NCBI GenBank assembly: GCA_037043015.1
Contig: CM073322.1
Span: forward strand, 22,410,364-22,474,363
Direction of reading: 5' to 3'
Source: Bryum argenteum
Taxonomy: Eukaryota; Streptophyta; Bryopsida; Bryales; Bryaceae
Length of the DNA stretch: 64,000 nucleotides
The notes below the pieces were generated by a model that made no database searches, was not told where the DNA came from, and saw only the letters and a program-made list of their open reading frames with translations. This document shows positions 25,688 through 36,900 of this stretch, piece by piece. The position numbers were made by a program, and so were the translations under genes. Every line of letters starts with the position of its first letter. Position 1 is the stretch's first letter.

Positions 25688-27490
25688 AACTTGCGACATT
25701 GTTAGTGACTTCAAGCATTTCTGTAACAGGGGATGAAGAAGCGAAAGGAGACGGAGAGGGTGCCTGACATTCCCTACACAGGTGCCCTCAAGAAGTTGTT
25801 CGATGTAGTTAGAGATGTGAATGTCCGTGGAGACTGCAATGTGGGCAAGAAGTACCAACTGAAGCAGGCTTTAGCCACTCGGCAATGGTCGATGGAGCTG
25901 CAGAAGATGCCCAAGGACAGTGGGTACTGTCTACGAGTTGTGGTGAACAGCATGCTGCCTCCCAGTACTGAAGTGGCGTATACGACAATGGCTTCCGTTA
26001 CTGTGACGGATGTAAAGGTGCATGGCGACAACCTCATTGTATGGCTGGTCAATGCATCTGGTAGCGTTGCCAACCTCTATTTCTTCAAAGAAGACAAGTT
26101 TGAGCCGCGGCCACTTTTAGACAGCCTTCTAGTCCACGGCGAGGGAATATCCGAGTTTCACCGCGGTCCAATTCTACCCCAGGACGAAACGCGGGCTTTA
26201 ACTCAGTCAGCATTACAGAGGAAGAGGACACTGGGAAGCATTGCTGAGAAGAATTGCTGAAATCAACAAGGCGGTAATCCTGAAAGCCACTGCTGAAGCT
26301 ACACCCCGAAGTCGAAAAAGGCCCTCTGCACCAACGATTGCTTGTCCTCCAGCAGGCAGCCGCCAGAAGAAGGGCAAACAAAAGAAAATAGATGAGGAAC
26401 AAGAAGCAGAGGCGGTACCAAGCATTGTCGTTGTCGACAGTCGAGTTGTGGGCAGCGGTCTACAAGGAGAAGTGGCGATGGAGGATGCTGAAGAAGAAGT
26501 CCGTGAAGATACGACCAAGCCTCTTAGTGTTGAAGGTGATGATACGCTCGGTGGTCAATTGCCCACTGAGAATAGTGAGGAAGAGGAGGTAGAGGAGGTC
26601 GTCTCATCTAAACTTCCAAAGGCCAGAAGAAAGCAACTCCAAAAACCAAGAGGAAGTGGACCGGACCTAGCGACATGAAGTCCGAGAAGCAGGTTCGGGA
26701 AGAAAGCGGTTCATTAGTGGAGGTACAAGAGGAGGCTAAACCGAAGAAGCCAAAGAGGAAGACAAAGAAGAATCCAAAAAAACACCCCACGAAAGTACCC
26801 GAAGGCAAGGAGATAGACGTGAAAACTTTCCAAGAGGAGCTGATTGAGTTCAGGGACCGAGTCAAGCCCATGTACATTTGGGGACAATCTTTCACGGCCG
26901 AAGTGGACGTGAAACGTATGAGACTCGCACCGAAGGAAATGAAGTACCGCCCATTTCACAGCACTCTGGTAGATAGCTTGTTCCAAGTCTTCCTGACGTC
27001 TGTACACCCACGGAAGCAGACACTTACTCTCATGCCCATTTGTGATGAGAAACCGGAAACGTATGAGGATGCAAAGAATCTGCCGTTTTATATTATCAAT
27101 GGGCAGCACTCGTGGGCAGCGGCGTCCAGACTACTGGCGAGTAAGGACGTCGATTCAACTGTGAAGGACACATACAGAACCTGGACATGCGATTTTGTCT
27201 GGACGGATGACAACCTCTTATTGTCGGAGCTATCAAGAAGGGTGAACAACACAAATCTCTTCCACTGGGACTCCCCTGAGTACCTCCTACACATTCAGTA
27301 CGCGCGTGACCTATGGGTGCACTACGGTAACCCAACTTCCGATGGCAAATCGAAGTCAAACTGGAAGGTATGTCGTCTATCATTTTCTTGTTCGTAATTT
27401 GGGTCCAGTAGGCAGTTGCTGAAGTACATCTTTAACTGCACATTTCTAATCACCTAGAAGTTTGTACTCGGGTGGATTGATATTTGCAAT

Positions 27491-27512
27491 CCAGTGGGCA
27501 ATTGCCCACTGG
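27491..27512. repeat. Palindrome copy inside an intron, perfect 22 bp
   Basis: It lies in the 204-bp intron (27368-27571) between two coding exons of the outer ParB-like gene. A degenerate copy (gtccagtaggcagttgctg) occurs near 27409 in the same intron. Confidence 0.9.
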
Positions 27513-28660
27513 CTAAGGTGTATATCGACGATACTTGAGAATCATTTTCTTCGTTGCTATTGCTTGTGTAGGAGTTCCAATTGAAAGCAGTGGAGACTTT
27601 AAACGCAATGACAGTGAGGAATGCGAACAAGACTGCAAAAGAATATCCGGGCGAGTTTCGGGTTATTTGTGCGCCGAATGAGCTGCACAATCAGATTATG
27701 CATGCCTTCCACTGGTACGAAAGTGGCGATCTGATTAATCCGGACACGGGGAATAAATGGAAGGAAGATGTCAAGCCATGGGAACGCAAACACACCGTCG
27801 CGTACACATTCAAGTGTATCCGTGGCATGGGGACGTATAGTTTGACCGAGCTCGTAGCATGAATAACACAGGGCCTTGAGGTTAACGGGAAGCACACGCC
27901 AACGCCGGAAAATGAAGAAGTAGTTCTTCCGCCCAAAGTGTACATTGGGTCTAACAGACCTAAGAACAAATTCTGCTACAGTCTGAAGGAGTGGACTGAC
28001 AGAAAGAAGCAGAAGAAGGCCGTGATTCGCTGGATAAACAAGTACTACCCGGCTATGCTTTGGGTAGATGATGACGTAAATCCGGAGGCTTGGCAACGCT
28101 TCAAGACGGAGACAGGTTTCAACTCCGCCCACATGGACGAGTTAATCCGGAGGGGTACTAAGCTCTACCTGGCGAAGTTCATGAAAGCCAGTGACAACCC
28201 GAGGCGCGAGCAAGAGAGCCCTCCGCTTGGGTTTTTAGCGGAGATCAGTCGTGTTCTGAAAAAGAAACCCGTTCTCCGACCCGACGTTGCACCTGTGTAT
28301 GGCGTATTGGAGAAAACTCGGCATTTCACGAAGTTTTTGAAGGTTATCCATGTGGAAAACCAAGACCTATGGGGTGAAGTAGCTCAGGAGGATTGGGAAA
28401 CCGAATTGTCATCGAACATCGCGGGTGGCATTTTAGACTTCCGTCCTATCGACGAATTCCTGGAAGAGGAGGATTTCGAGTTTGATGCTATGAGTGGGCG
28501 CACTTACAAATCCATCTTGGACGTGCTACTAAAGCCAACAGATTTGTTGCATCCCCCGTCACATTGGTTGGTGATCTCGCACTGTAACAAATCAAAGGAA
28601 GTGCAACGCGTGTTGACAGCGTATTTTCCAAACTATACAGTGCAAGAATCTCAGTACATA

Positions 28661-28670
28661 GCGGCAACGG
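28661..28670 (+). repeat. Left 10-bp target site duplication of the MULE
   Basis: GCGGCAACGG, identical to 45008-45017. Ten base pairs is within the 8-11 bp usual for Mutator-like elements. Confidence 0.9.
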
Positions 28671-28740
28671 GGGGAAACCACCGGTGTGAGCGTTGAGCGG
28701 TGAGCGGTGAGCGGTGAGCGGTAAAGTTTGAGCGGTGAGA
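28671..28740 (+). repeat. MULE left terminal inverted repeat
   Basis: GTGTGAGCGTTGAGCGG and further TGAGCGG heptamers match the right end exactly for 38-39 bp from 28684. Beyond that the heptamer number differs (about four against six). Confidence 0.85.
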
Positions 28741-29537
28741 AAAAAAAAATTTAAAAGTTAATGGCCCTATTACCATGGAATGGGTGGTTCTTAAAATTTG
28801 AAATGGTTATTTTTAGGCCTGAAAGTACCCAAAACCGTGGATATAGGTCCTACAATATTTCATAAATATTCCACATTTGTAAGTTTAAGTAAAAGTTAAT
28901 TAAATTAGGGTCGACATCATCATATGTAACCCATACATTTGAAATCATATACTGGCCTTGTTCACTGTCAAATACAAAACTTTAACCGAAATCTGGGAGG
29001 GCCCGCTCGGACATCAATAAATTTAATTTTATGATTTTAAAATGTATAGTATAATTAGGGCTGACGTCATCAATTTCCCATTACAATTATAAAAAATTAT
29101 ATGTAAATGCTTCCGTATATATAATCTGAAGTTTAGGACTTCAAGTCGTCTTTCCGTGTCTCCTTGTAAGGTGTACAGAAAGACATTCACGTTGCATTGT
29201 GTGGTCCGAGTTCGATTCTCCTTGGGCTCGTTTGAGCGTTGTAGTGCGTCGTAAAGTAGCTATCCTGAGCTATACAAATACTGTACCAGAGCCCCTACCA
29301 ACATTGGCTATATTCAATTACTCTATTTGAAAATAAAGAAACGTTCTGAAAATTTTAGTTTGCATTCAGTTTAAAACTAAAACATGTAGATATAAATTAA
29401 GAAAGCGTTAAACGTTCATGATTAGTAGGTAAACGTCATATGTAGATATAAAAACATATAATAATACAACATGTATGACCAATGCCGTAGGACTATATCC
29501 CTACGTAGTCCAAACCAAACCAGGAAAAAAAAAACTA
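28741..29537. other. MULE left subterminal region
   Basis: AT-rich 3' flank of the ParB-methyltransferase gene. A tRNA-like B-box word (gagttcgattctcc, near 29208) occurs, as does a similar one at 50278, each followed by ggnctcgtttga. They may be remnants of a tRNA-derived SINE. Confidence 0.35.
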
Positions 29538-32500
29538 CTAAGAAGCAGATGGTGAACGACCATTAAAGTGTTGGTCACACTGATCAGCCTCATCGTCTAT
29601 AAACGCAAGCACTCTCGAGCTAAAGCGTCGACGTCTACTATTGTCCGATAAGACGAGAGAAGGGGCAGCGACAAATTCCTGGGCTATCCGCTCCGCATAA
29701 GATGGCAGGGTGAATGTTTGCGGAGGACTGCTGTAGAGACTTCCGTCGCCAATCAAGCGTCGATTGGAACCTGCGATCCTAAAAGTACAGAAAAAGTCAA
29801 TACCAATAAATTATTAGCCAGTGAAGGTGGCAATAGAAGGGAAGGGGGAGGAGTAAGAGATAAGTACGCACAAAATGTTGGGCGTTGCTTCTTCTGAAGC
29901 GGTTCAGAAGTGTCACTGTCGTAGTCATAAACTGGATCTGAATCGCCGCTTTCTTCCTCAAAAGCTGTACCATCCACGTATGCCGATAGAAGTCCGTCAA
30001 ATATCTCTTCATCAGCTTCAACAGCAATGAGATGACGGTTCGATCGCGCGCAGGCAATCACGGAAGCACCTACGTCCCAGCAACCAACATCAGAACTATA
30101 ATATTGAATAAGTTGAATGAGGGTTGGTTTTAGCAACAACTAACCAGTACTAGGGCTCCAGTCAAAGACGATTCCCCGCTCGTCTGTGAGAGAATCAATA
30201 AAACACTGGATGAAGGAAGGATCCTTCTCTCGCGAGCCACGCCACGGGGTACCATCTTCCTTCTTCCGAATGGAGTCATTGCTTGCAAAATTGAAGACAT
30301 GGTCCTCCTCGTCGGGAAGAATGGGCACACCTGCGTACTCTTTCGCAACCTGTCTTATGGAGAATCTGGTGGCGAAAGACTTCCGAACAAAGACCTTAAT
30401 GTGAAAGTTGTGAGTCTGCAAAATTCAATCCATGACAGAAATTTAAGAAACCGTTGTAAATATTCATAAATGATGGTCTGAATGTAGAATGAAGACCATA
30501 CCGTTTTCACGTGAGGGTTCGTCGACGCCATTGGCATGGGATTGTATCCCCACCAATCTCGCACCATTCGGAAATCAAATGCCTTCGATTCGGCGTCCAG
30601 AGCTTTCTCGACTCGACGGTCCTTAGGATGCATTACAAGTATCGCACCCTCGTCGGTCAAGTTGTAGAAAGCAAAAAAGAACACACTCTCGAAGTAGCTT
30701 TTCTCTCGCTTGTTCCATGAAGGGATATCGACGGGCGACACCTCAGGCACGGGTAAGTTCTCGGGTACGTCTGCGTAGATGAGGTCAATGCCGGGATGCG
30801 GGTGTTTCGTGCCCATCTCCTTACATGGGTACTTCCGGTCCTTGCCAATCTTTGGAAATAACAAAAAGTTAGACATGTTATAAGCAATGTGTTCCCATCA
30901 ACATTTAAGTAATAAAAGAATGTAATAACAAATTTAAGACACAATACCTTTCTGATATGGTTGATGATGTCCATGACTTGTGTGTCCCAATCTTTTGTTT
31001 CATGAGCGGCCTTTTGAACAGAAGCTCCGATATCTCCTTTTTCCAAGTACATTGGGAGAGAAATAGTAATCTCAGAAGACGAGCACTCTCCCACATGCTT
31101 GGGTTCAAGAAATGGGAGAGAAGCGAACTTCTTTCCGGAGCTGTGGTCAACAGTGAAAGACTGTGGAGGGGACCCCGCATTCGTCAGAGCGCCTACAGAA
31201 ATCTGTGTCAATGGTCGACCGCGTCTACCTGCATTGTTGATTGCTCCATCAGAAGCTTGAGTCAAATCAGCTTCTTCTGGACCTGCAATGTCTTGATGGA
31301 GCGGAGCAATTTCATCGGGTTCTTGATCAAGGTCAACGACAGGCTCCGCAGCAGCGTTGCGTCGCTTTCTGTTTGCTCGCGTTCTGGGTTGTGCAACCGG
31401 TGAAGGAGGATCAGAGGGTGAGACAGGTGCGCTTGGTAAAATGGAGACGTCGTCGCCGTCATCGTCATCGATCTCCATGGCTGCAGTGCCTGGTGCGTTT
31501 GAAGTGAGGTTCCGAAGCAATTGTCTCTCTTCCTTGTGCACAAAATTATCGTTGCACTCAAGGAACCAACCACCGGTCAACAACTGTGAGCTGGAAAACA
31601 GTCTCTGTTGGGCGTCAGAGAAGATGCTGGATGGATCATTTGAGACGTTTACGTCCTCCAGCTCGGCGGGAATGGACCAAGAAGCCAAGGCTCCTTTGCC
31701 AACAAGCTCATGTTTCAAGTACCTACAGTGAATTAAACATAATAGAATGACAAAATTCAGAATAGCGTACTGATATTGGTAATAAGCAAAAATAGTAGCA
31801 AATTGGGAATCTAAGTGAACACTGAACACATACCGGAATAAGAGCCGCTTAATAGTAACCTTGCCACCACTAATTTTCTGTATATCGGATCCTTTGATAA
31901 ACTTGGGGCTGGCATTTTGGCCCAGGTAGTTGCCGAATGCCTTTTCCCATAAAAGCAATCTCCATTTCTCAACATACGCGGATGGCTTTAGTACCTCATC
32001 GGTCCACTGAATGGAAATTCCGCCATCCTCTATAAGTTGTTGTATTCCACTTTCGAGGGATTGTTGTAACTGCATTGATTTAGAACTCGTTAGAAAAAGT
32101 AGATAGTGGATGACGAGAATAATGATTGGAAAGAAATTCTGTACAATATACCTGAGCCCAGAAAGAAGCGCGATGCAGGAATGCAAGCAATGTTTTATCC
32201 TTCATAGGGCGCTCAACCGGGAAGTGGACAGATCGACGAACATCGTCTGACGCATTCCACCATTGGAGCCACTTTCCCTTGAAATCGAAGTGGACATTGG
32301 TGGTGGCTACCATGTGCAACCGTTCGATTGTCATATCGGGCTTGAGGTTTTGGCTATAGTGAGAATAGATCTGCACACGCAACAAATAGAAGTATTGACT
32401 TTCAGTACTAATCAATATCAATATCAAGTCTCATTAGAAATTTAGTGGCTAGAATTATGTACCTCTTTCGGGAACACTTTCCCAAGTTGGTTATTGGCCA

Positions 32501-33846
32501 CAGCAACCATCTTGTCGAACTGTTTGCCACGAATAGATTTGATTTCCGTTTTAATGGCGTTATCCATGGCACTCCAAACTCCTGGCCCTGTCTGCTTTTC
32601 TTTAGGGGTGGTGGCGTAATAAGTAGCTTCTGCATTATCCGATGCTTTCGCTAACCTCCTCTATATAGCACAGAAGAAGTAGTAAGAACTTGTAATAAAA
32701 TGAATACAAGATAACAGTTTTTTGCACGTATTATGAAGTCTTACCGCATACAGGAACTTGACGAAGACGTCGAGTGTGACAGGATACCATGTTTCTTTTT
32801 TTGCTTTAGCGTTTTTACAAATTTGGTAATCCTCCGGAGTAATGAGGTCCTTGAAATCTTCAAGTTTCAACTTTCCGAATTTCCTCATGCGTTGCAACTT
32901 TGCACATAAACTGTCTTCAACATGGTCATGTTCCGTTGACCTAATCATCAAAAACTGATATAAGAATACGACGAGGTTACAAAGTATTGAAATGAATAAA
33001 TTAAAAAGATGCTTCAAGTACTTACCAATTTATGTCATTCATTGCGTCAAGAAGGAGATTGCTTTGTCCGCGAGCATCGAGTACGATGCAATCAACTGAG
33101 ATGTACCATGATGGATCCAATTGGTGGTACCTCTCAATGTGACGCATCCACGCCGTCACACGGTGGTTACCTTCGTATACGTAAAAGTATTTGCCACTGA
33201 GATCTTGAAGATCAGGATCCGACATCAAAGTCTTTTCGAACTCTTCATTTGCATTTCTCCAAAGCGGATTCTCCCACACGCCGTCTCCTGCATCAACCTT
33301 TTTTTCTCTTCCTTTTCTATCAAATGGAGATACATACATTACTCGGTCTCCTTCCCGGTAACCTTTGTTGAACTCGTTCTCGAGTTTCCTGACGTCTTGC
33401 TCTGAGATAGGTCGAACCTTTGGGTAACACACCAAACGGCACAGTGGAATAAGGAGACGAGATTTCTTAACATGTTTGATACGAAACCTGTTTATGATTG
33501 CAATGGAATCGCTTTTTTGAATCATTCGCATCTCGTTCGCACTCCATCCGGGGTCTTTGTTTTGGAGATGAGGCGGCATGTGAACAATGCCCACGTTGAC
33601 ACTCCCAGGCAAAGGAGACTCTTCATCATCTGAAATGGAATTGTGTTCATCAAGATCTTGCATAGTCCTTGGAGTAGAATCGGATTCGTTACGGCTATCA
33701 CGCAGCTCTGCAGGAGACATGCCTACTACGTCTTGTTGTGAGACCACTCTGCTATCATCTCCAACTGGAGTAGGAGTTGTTTGGAAGTTCTCAGCAGGTG
33801 TGGTACCTTCTTCGTCTTCAAGAGAATGAACCTCGACTATTGTCAT
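29538..33846 (-). CDS. ParB-like / DNA methyltransferase-like fusion protein
   Basis: Ten exons: 33846-33026, 32940-32745, 32660-32463, 32370-32152, 32069-31834, 31722-30948, 30849-30502, 30415-30145, 30069-29868, 29778-29538. All have GT-AG borders and agreeing phases, giving 1168 residues with no internal stop. Residues 1-100 are acidic. A ParB-like domain (about 150-265) carries YFYVYEGNHRVTAWMRHIE near residue 222. Exons 2-5 are helical. Residues about 600-740 are low complexity and acidic. A methyltransferase fold follows in beta-class order: IDLIYADVPENL (motif IV position, D842-V-P-E845), GAILVMHP, then VFDWSPSTGAS (motif I position, D1016) and HLIAVEADEEIF. Bacterial and phage proteins pair ParB with such methylases. 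The DPPY signature reads DVPE, so catalysis is doubtful. The ATG follows an AG exactly, so an upstream leader or coding exon may exist. Confidence 0.75.
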
Positions 33847-33977
33847 CTGAGAAGTCAAGTAAGAAAATACAGCACCAAACAAAAATAATAAGAATTAACC
33901 AAAATTGTGAATATAAATTCAAATATGAAGGCGTTCATAAGGAAACAATGTACGTCTCAAGTAATGTTATCATAAAA

Positions 33978-36900
33978 CTATTTCGATTTTATCTTCGCTG
34001 CAAGCCGTGGTGAACGACGTGGGGCAATTCTAGCTAATGCTATCGCTTGAATACGTCTAGCTTTTGCCTCGTTCTTTTTAATTCTTATGTTAACCGCTCC
34101 TGCAACCCGATCAACGAATACACTCGAAGTGTAACGGACAGGAGGGGCAGGGGGCGGAGTTTCCGGAACCGAAGTCATTGCTACTGCTAAACGGCGGGAC
34201 TCTACGGTAGCCAGGACACCAGCTTTCATAGCCGATAAATCGCTGTCGGCATCAGATTCCTCCTCCTGAGTGACAACTTTGAGTGTCAAGGGGTCCTGCA
34301 ATTCCACGTGCAGACTCAGCATAAGTATGTACCGGTATTCGCATACAATGAACATAACTAATGAGTTGGTTCTATATATCATAACACATTCTTCCGATAG
34401 TTAACAAGATAGACGCAAAGCATAACGATATCTCACATCCATTACAGCTAAAAGACGTTAGAGAAAAGTAATTCAAGCTGGTCTTGGTATCACGCCATGA
34501 CTTTAAATTCTACATATCTCCCACTGAAGATAACGACGATAAAACGAAGAACATTAGAAGAGTTCGAAGACAAAAAGACTGACCATCTGTATGGCAATAT
34601 GGCAATAATACGGCAAGACTTAAGTGAAGCAAATACAAATACCAAGCTGCGCAATAAATGGCCTCCCCAAAGCACTCGTCCGAACCCATATACAGGGATG
34701 TCAAAAGCCACTGAATTGCTGAGCAGGCTTAACAACAAAGTTGAATTGAAAAGAAATAAAAACGAACAAGAAGATGACCAGAACGTTGATCTCCCCAAAG
34801 CAACCTTCGAAAGCGCTGTTACCAAGCAAAAGAATGCTGGATTCCCCGATGCAACCTTCGAGGGCTCCGTTTAAGGATGCTGACACACACGAACCCTCAG
34901 GGCATGCTCAAAACAAACGAGTATCAAAAAAGGAAAGCATCAGACACATGGCAGGCAAGCGAATTCGAGGAAGTGAATGCCGATCTCCCCCAATCCCAAC
35001 AGCAAGTTCAAATGAAACATCTCCCCGAAGCCAAGTCCTGGGCTCCCCGAATCTCAACAGCACGTTGACATGTTTCATCTCCCCAGCCTTGCGGTACCGC
35101 AGGTTACCACCACTGGAATGCTCCTCTCCCCGAATCCCCCTTCGAGGGCTCTGATCACGGAGCACACCCTCAAACGGATACGCACACCAGCAGGGCAGGC
35201 TCGAAAACGAGCAGGAAGATGACCACGACGAATAGCAAAGGGACCATCCCGACAAGAGGAGCATGCGATTCAAGCAAGGTTCTGATTATTGAGCGACACC
35301 CTCGAACCCTCTGGGCAGGCTCGAAAACGAACAGGAAGGGGACCACGACGAATAACAATGGACCATCACCGACAAGATGCAGCCTTGCGGTACCGCAGGT
35401 TACCACCACTGGAATGCTCCTCTCCCCGAAGCCAGAGTGATGGGCTTCCCGAATTCCAACAAGACGTTAACATGTTTCATCTCCCCAGCCTTAAGGTACC
35501 GCAGGTTACCACCACTGGAATGCTCCTCTCCCGAATCCCCCTTCGAGGGCTCTGATCACGGAGGACACCCTCAAGCAAGATTCAACATCATCAAAAAGAC
35601 AACAAGATGACCACGACGAATGTCACAAAGCACCGACAAGAGGCAGCCTTGCGGTACCGCAGGTTACCACCACTGGAATGCTCCTCTCCCCGAAGCCAGA
35701 GTGATGGGCTCCCCGAATTCCAACAAGACGTTGACATGTTTCATCTCTCTAGCCTTGCGGTTCAGCAGGTTACCACCACTGAAATGCTCCTCTCCCGGAT
35801 CCACCTTCGAGGGCTCTGATCACGGAGGACACCCTCAAGCGGATACGCACACCAGCAGGGCAGGCTCGAAAACGAGCAGGAAGATGACCACGACGAATAG
35901 CTAAGGGACCATCCCGACAAGAGGAGCATGCGATTCAAGCAAGGTTCTGATCATTGAGCGACACCCTCGAACCCTCAGGGCAGGCTCGAAAACGAACAGG
36001 AAGGGGACTACGACGAATAGCAAAGGACCATCACCGACAAGATGCAGCCTTGCGGTACCGCAGGTTACCACCACTGGATTGCTCCTCTCCCCGAAGCCAG
36101 AGTGATGGGCTCCCCGAATTCCAACAAGACGTTAACATGTTTCATCTCCCCAGCCTTGCGGTACCGCAGGTTACCACCACTAGAATGCTCCTCTCCCGAA
36201 TCCCCCTTCGAGGGCTCTGATCACGGAGGACACCCTCAAGCGGATACGCACACCAGCAGGGCAGGCTCGAAAACGAGCAGGAAGTTGACCACGACGAATA
36301 GCAAAGGGACCATCACCGACAAGAGGAGCATGCGATTCAAGCAAGGTTCTGATCATTGAGTGATACCCTCAACCCTCTGGGCAGGCTCGAAAACGAACAG
36401 GAAGGTGACCACAACGAATAGAAAAGGACCATCACCGACAAGAGGCAGCCTTGCGGTACCGCAGGTTACCACCACTGGAATGCTCCTCTCCCCGAATCCC
36501 CCTTCGAGGGCTCTGATCACGGAGGACACCCTCAAGCAAGATTCAACATCATCAAAAAGACAACAAGATGACCACGACGAATGTCACAAAGCACCGACAA
36601 GAGGCAGCCTTGCGGTACCGCAGGTTACCACCACTGGAATGCTCCTCTCCCCGAAGCCAGAGTGATGGGCTCCCCGAATTCCAACAAGACGTTGACATGT
36701 TTCATCTCTCCAGCCTTGCGGTTCAGCAGGTTACCACCACTGGAATGCTCCTCTCCCTGAATCCCCCTTCGAGGGCTCTGATCACGGAGGACACCCTCAA
36801 GCAAGATTCAACATCATCAAAAAGACAACAAGATGACCACGACGAATGTCACAAAGCACCGACAAGAGGCAGCCTTGCGGTACCGCAGGTTACCACCACT

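Larger units (their letters stand above)
25175..25720. repeat. Three ~190-bp tandem units, each with two palindromes
   Basis: Each unit contains a palindrome followed by aacttcttgttnggaagt, then attaacagnnggaattaac, a second palindrome and aacttgcgacattgttagt. Units begin near 25175, 25365 and 25560. The array ends at the acceptor (ctgtaacag) preceding the ATG at 25733. Confidence 0.75.
22561..25729 (+). other. Palindrome-rich leader of the ParB-like gene
   Basis: GC-richer exon-like blocks (22561-23210, about 23514-23592, 23840-23945, 24070-24118, about 24978-25050) are separated by AT-rich sequence with splice-like borders. The block at 23463-23710 is repeated at 24923-25165 with about 90 percent identity. 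Each copy has a tgtgcag acceptor, an ~80-bp exon-like piece and a gtaagtatt donor. Palindromes of the CCAGTGGGCAA family sit at 23819, 24419 (degenerate), 24845, 25272 (half), 25363, 25471, 25560 and 25666. I read this as the multi-exon, mostly non-coding leader of the gene whose ATG is at 25733. Confidence 0.5.
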
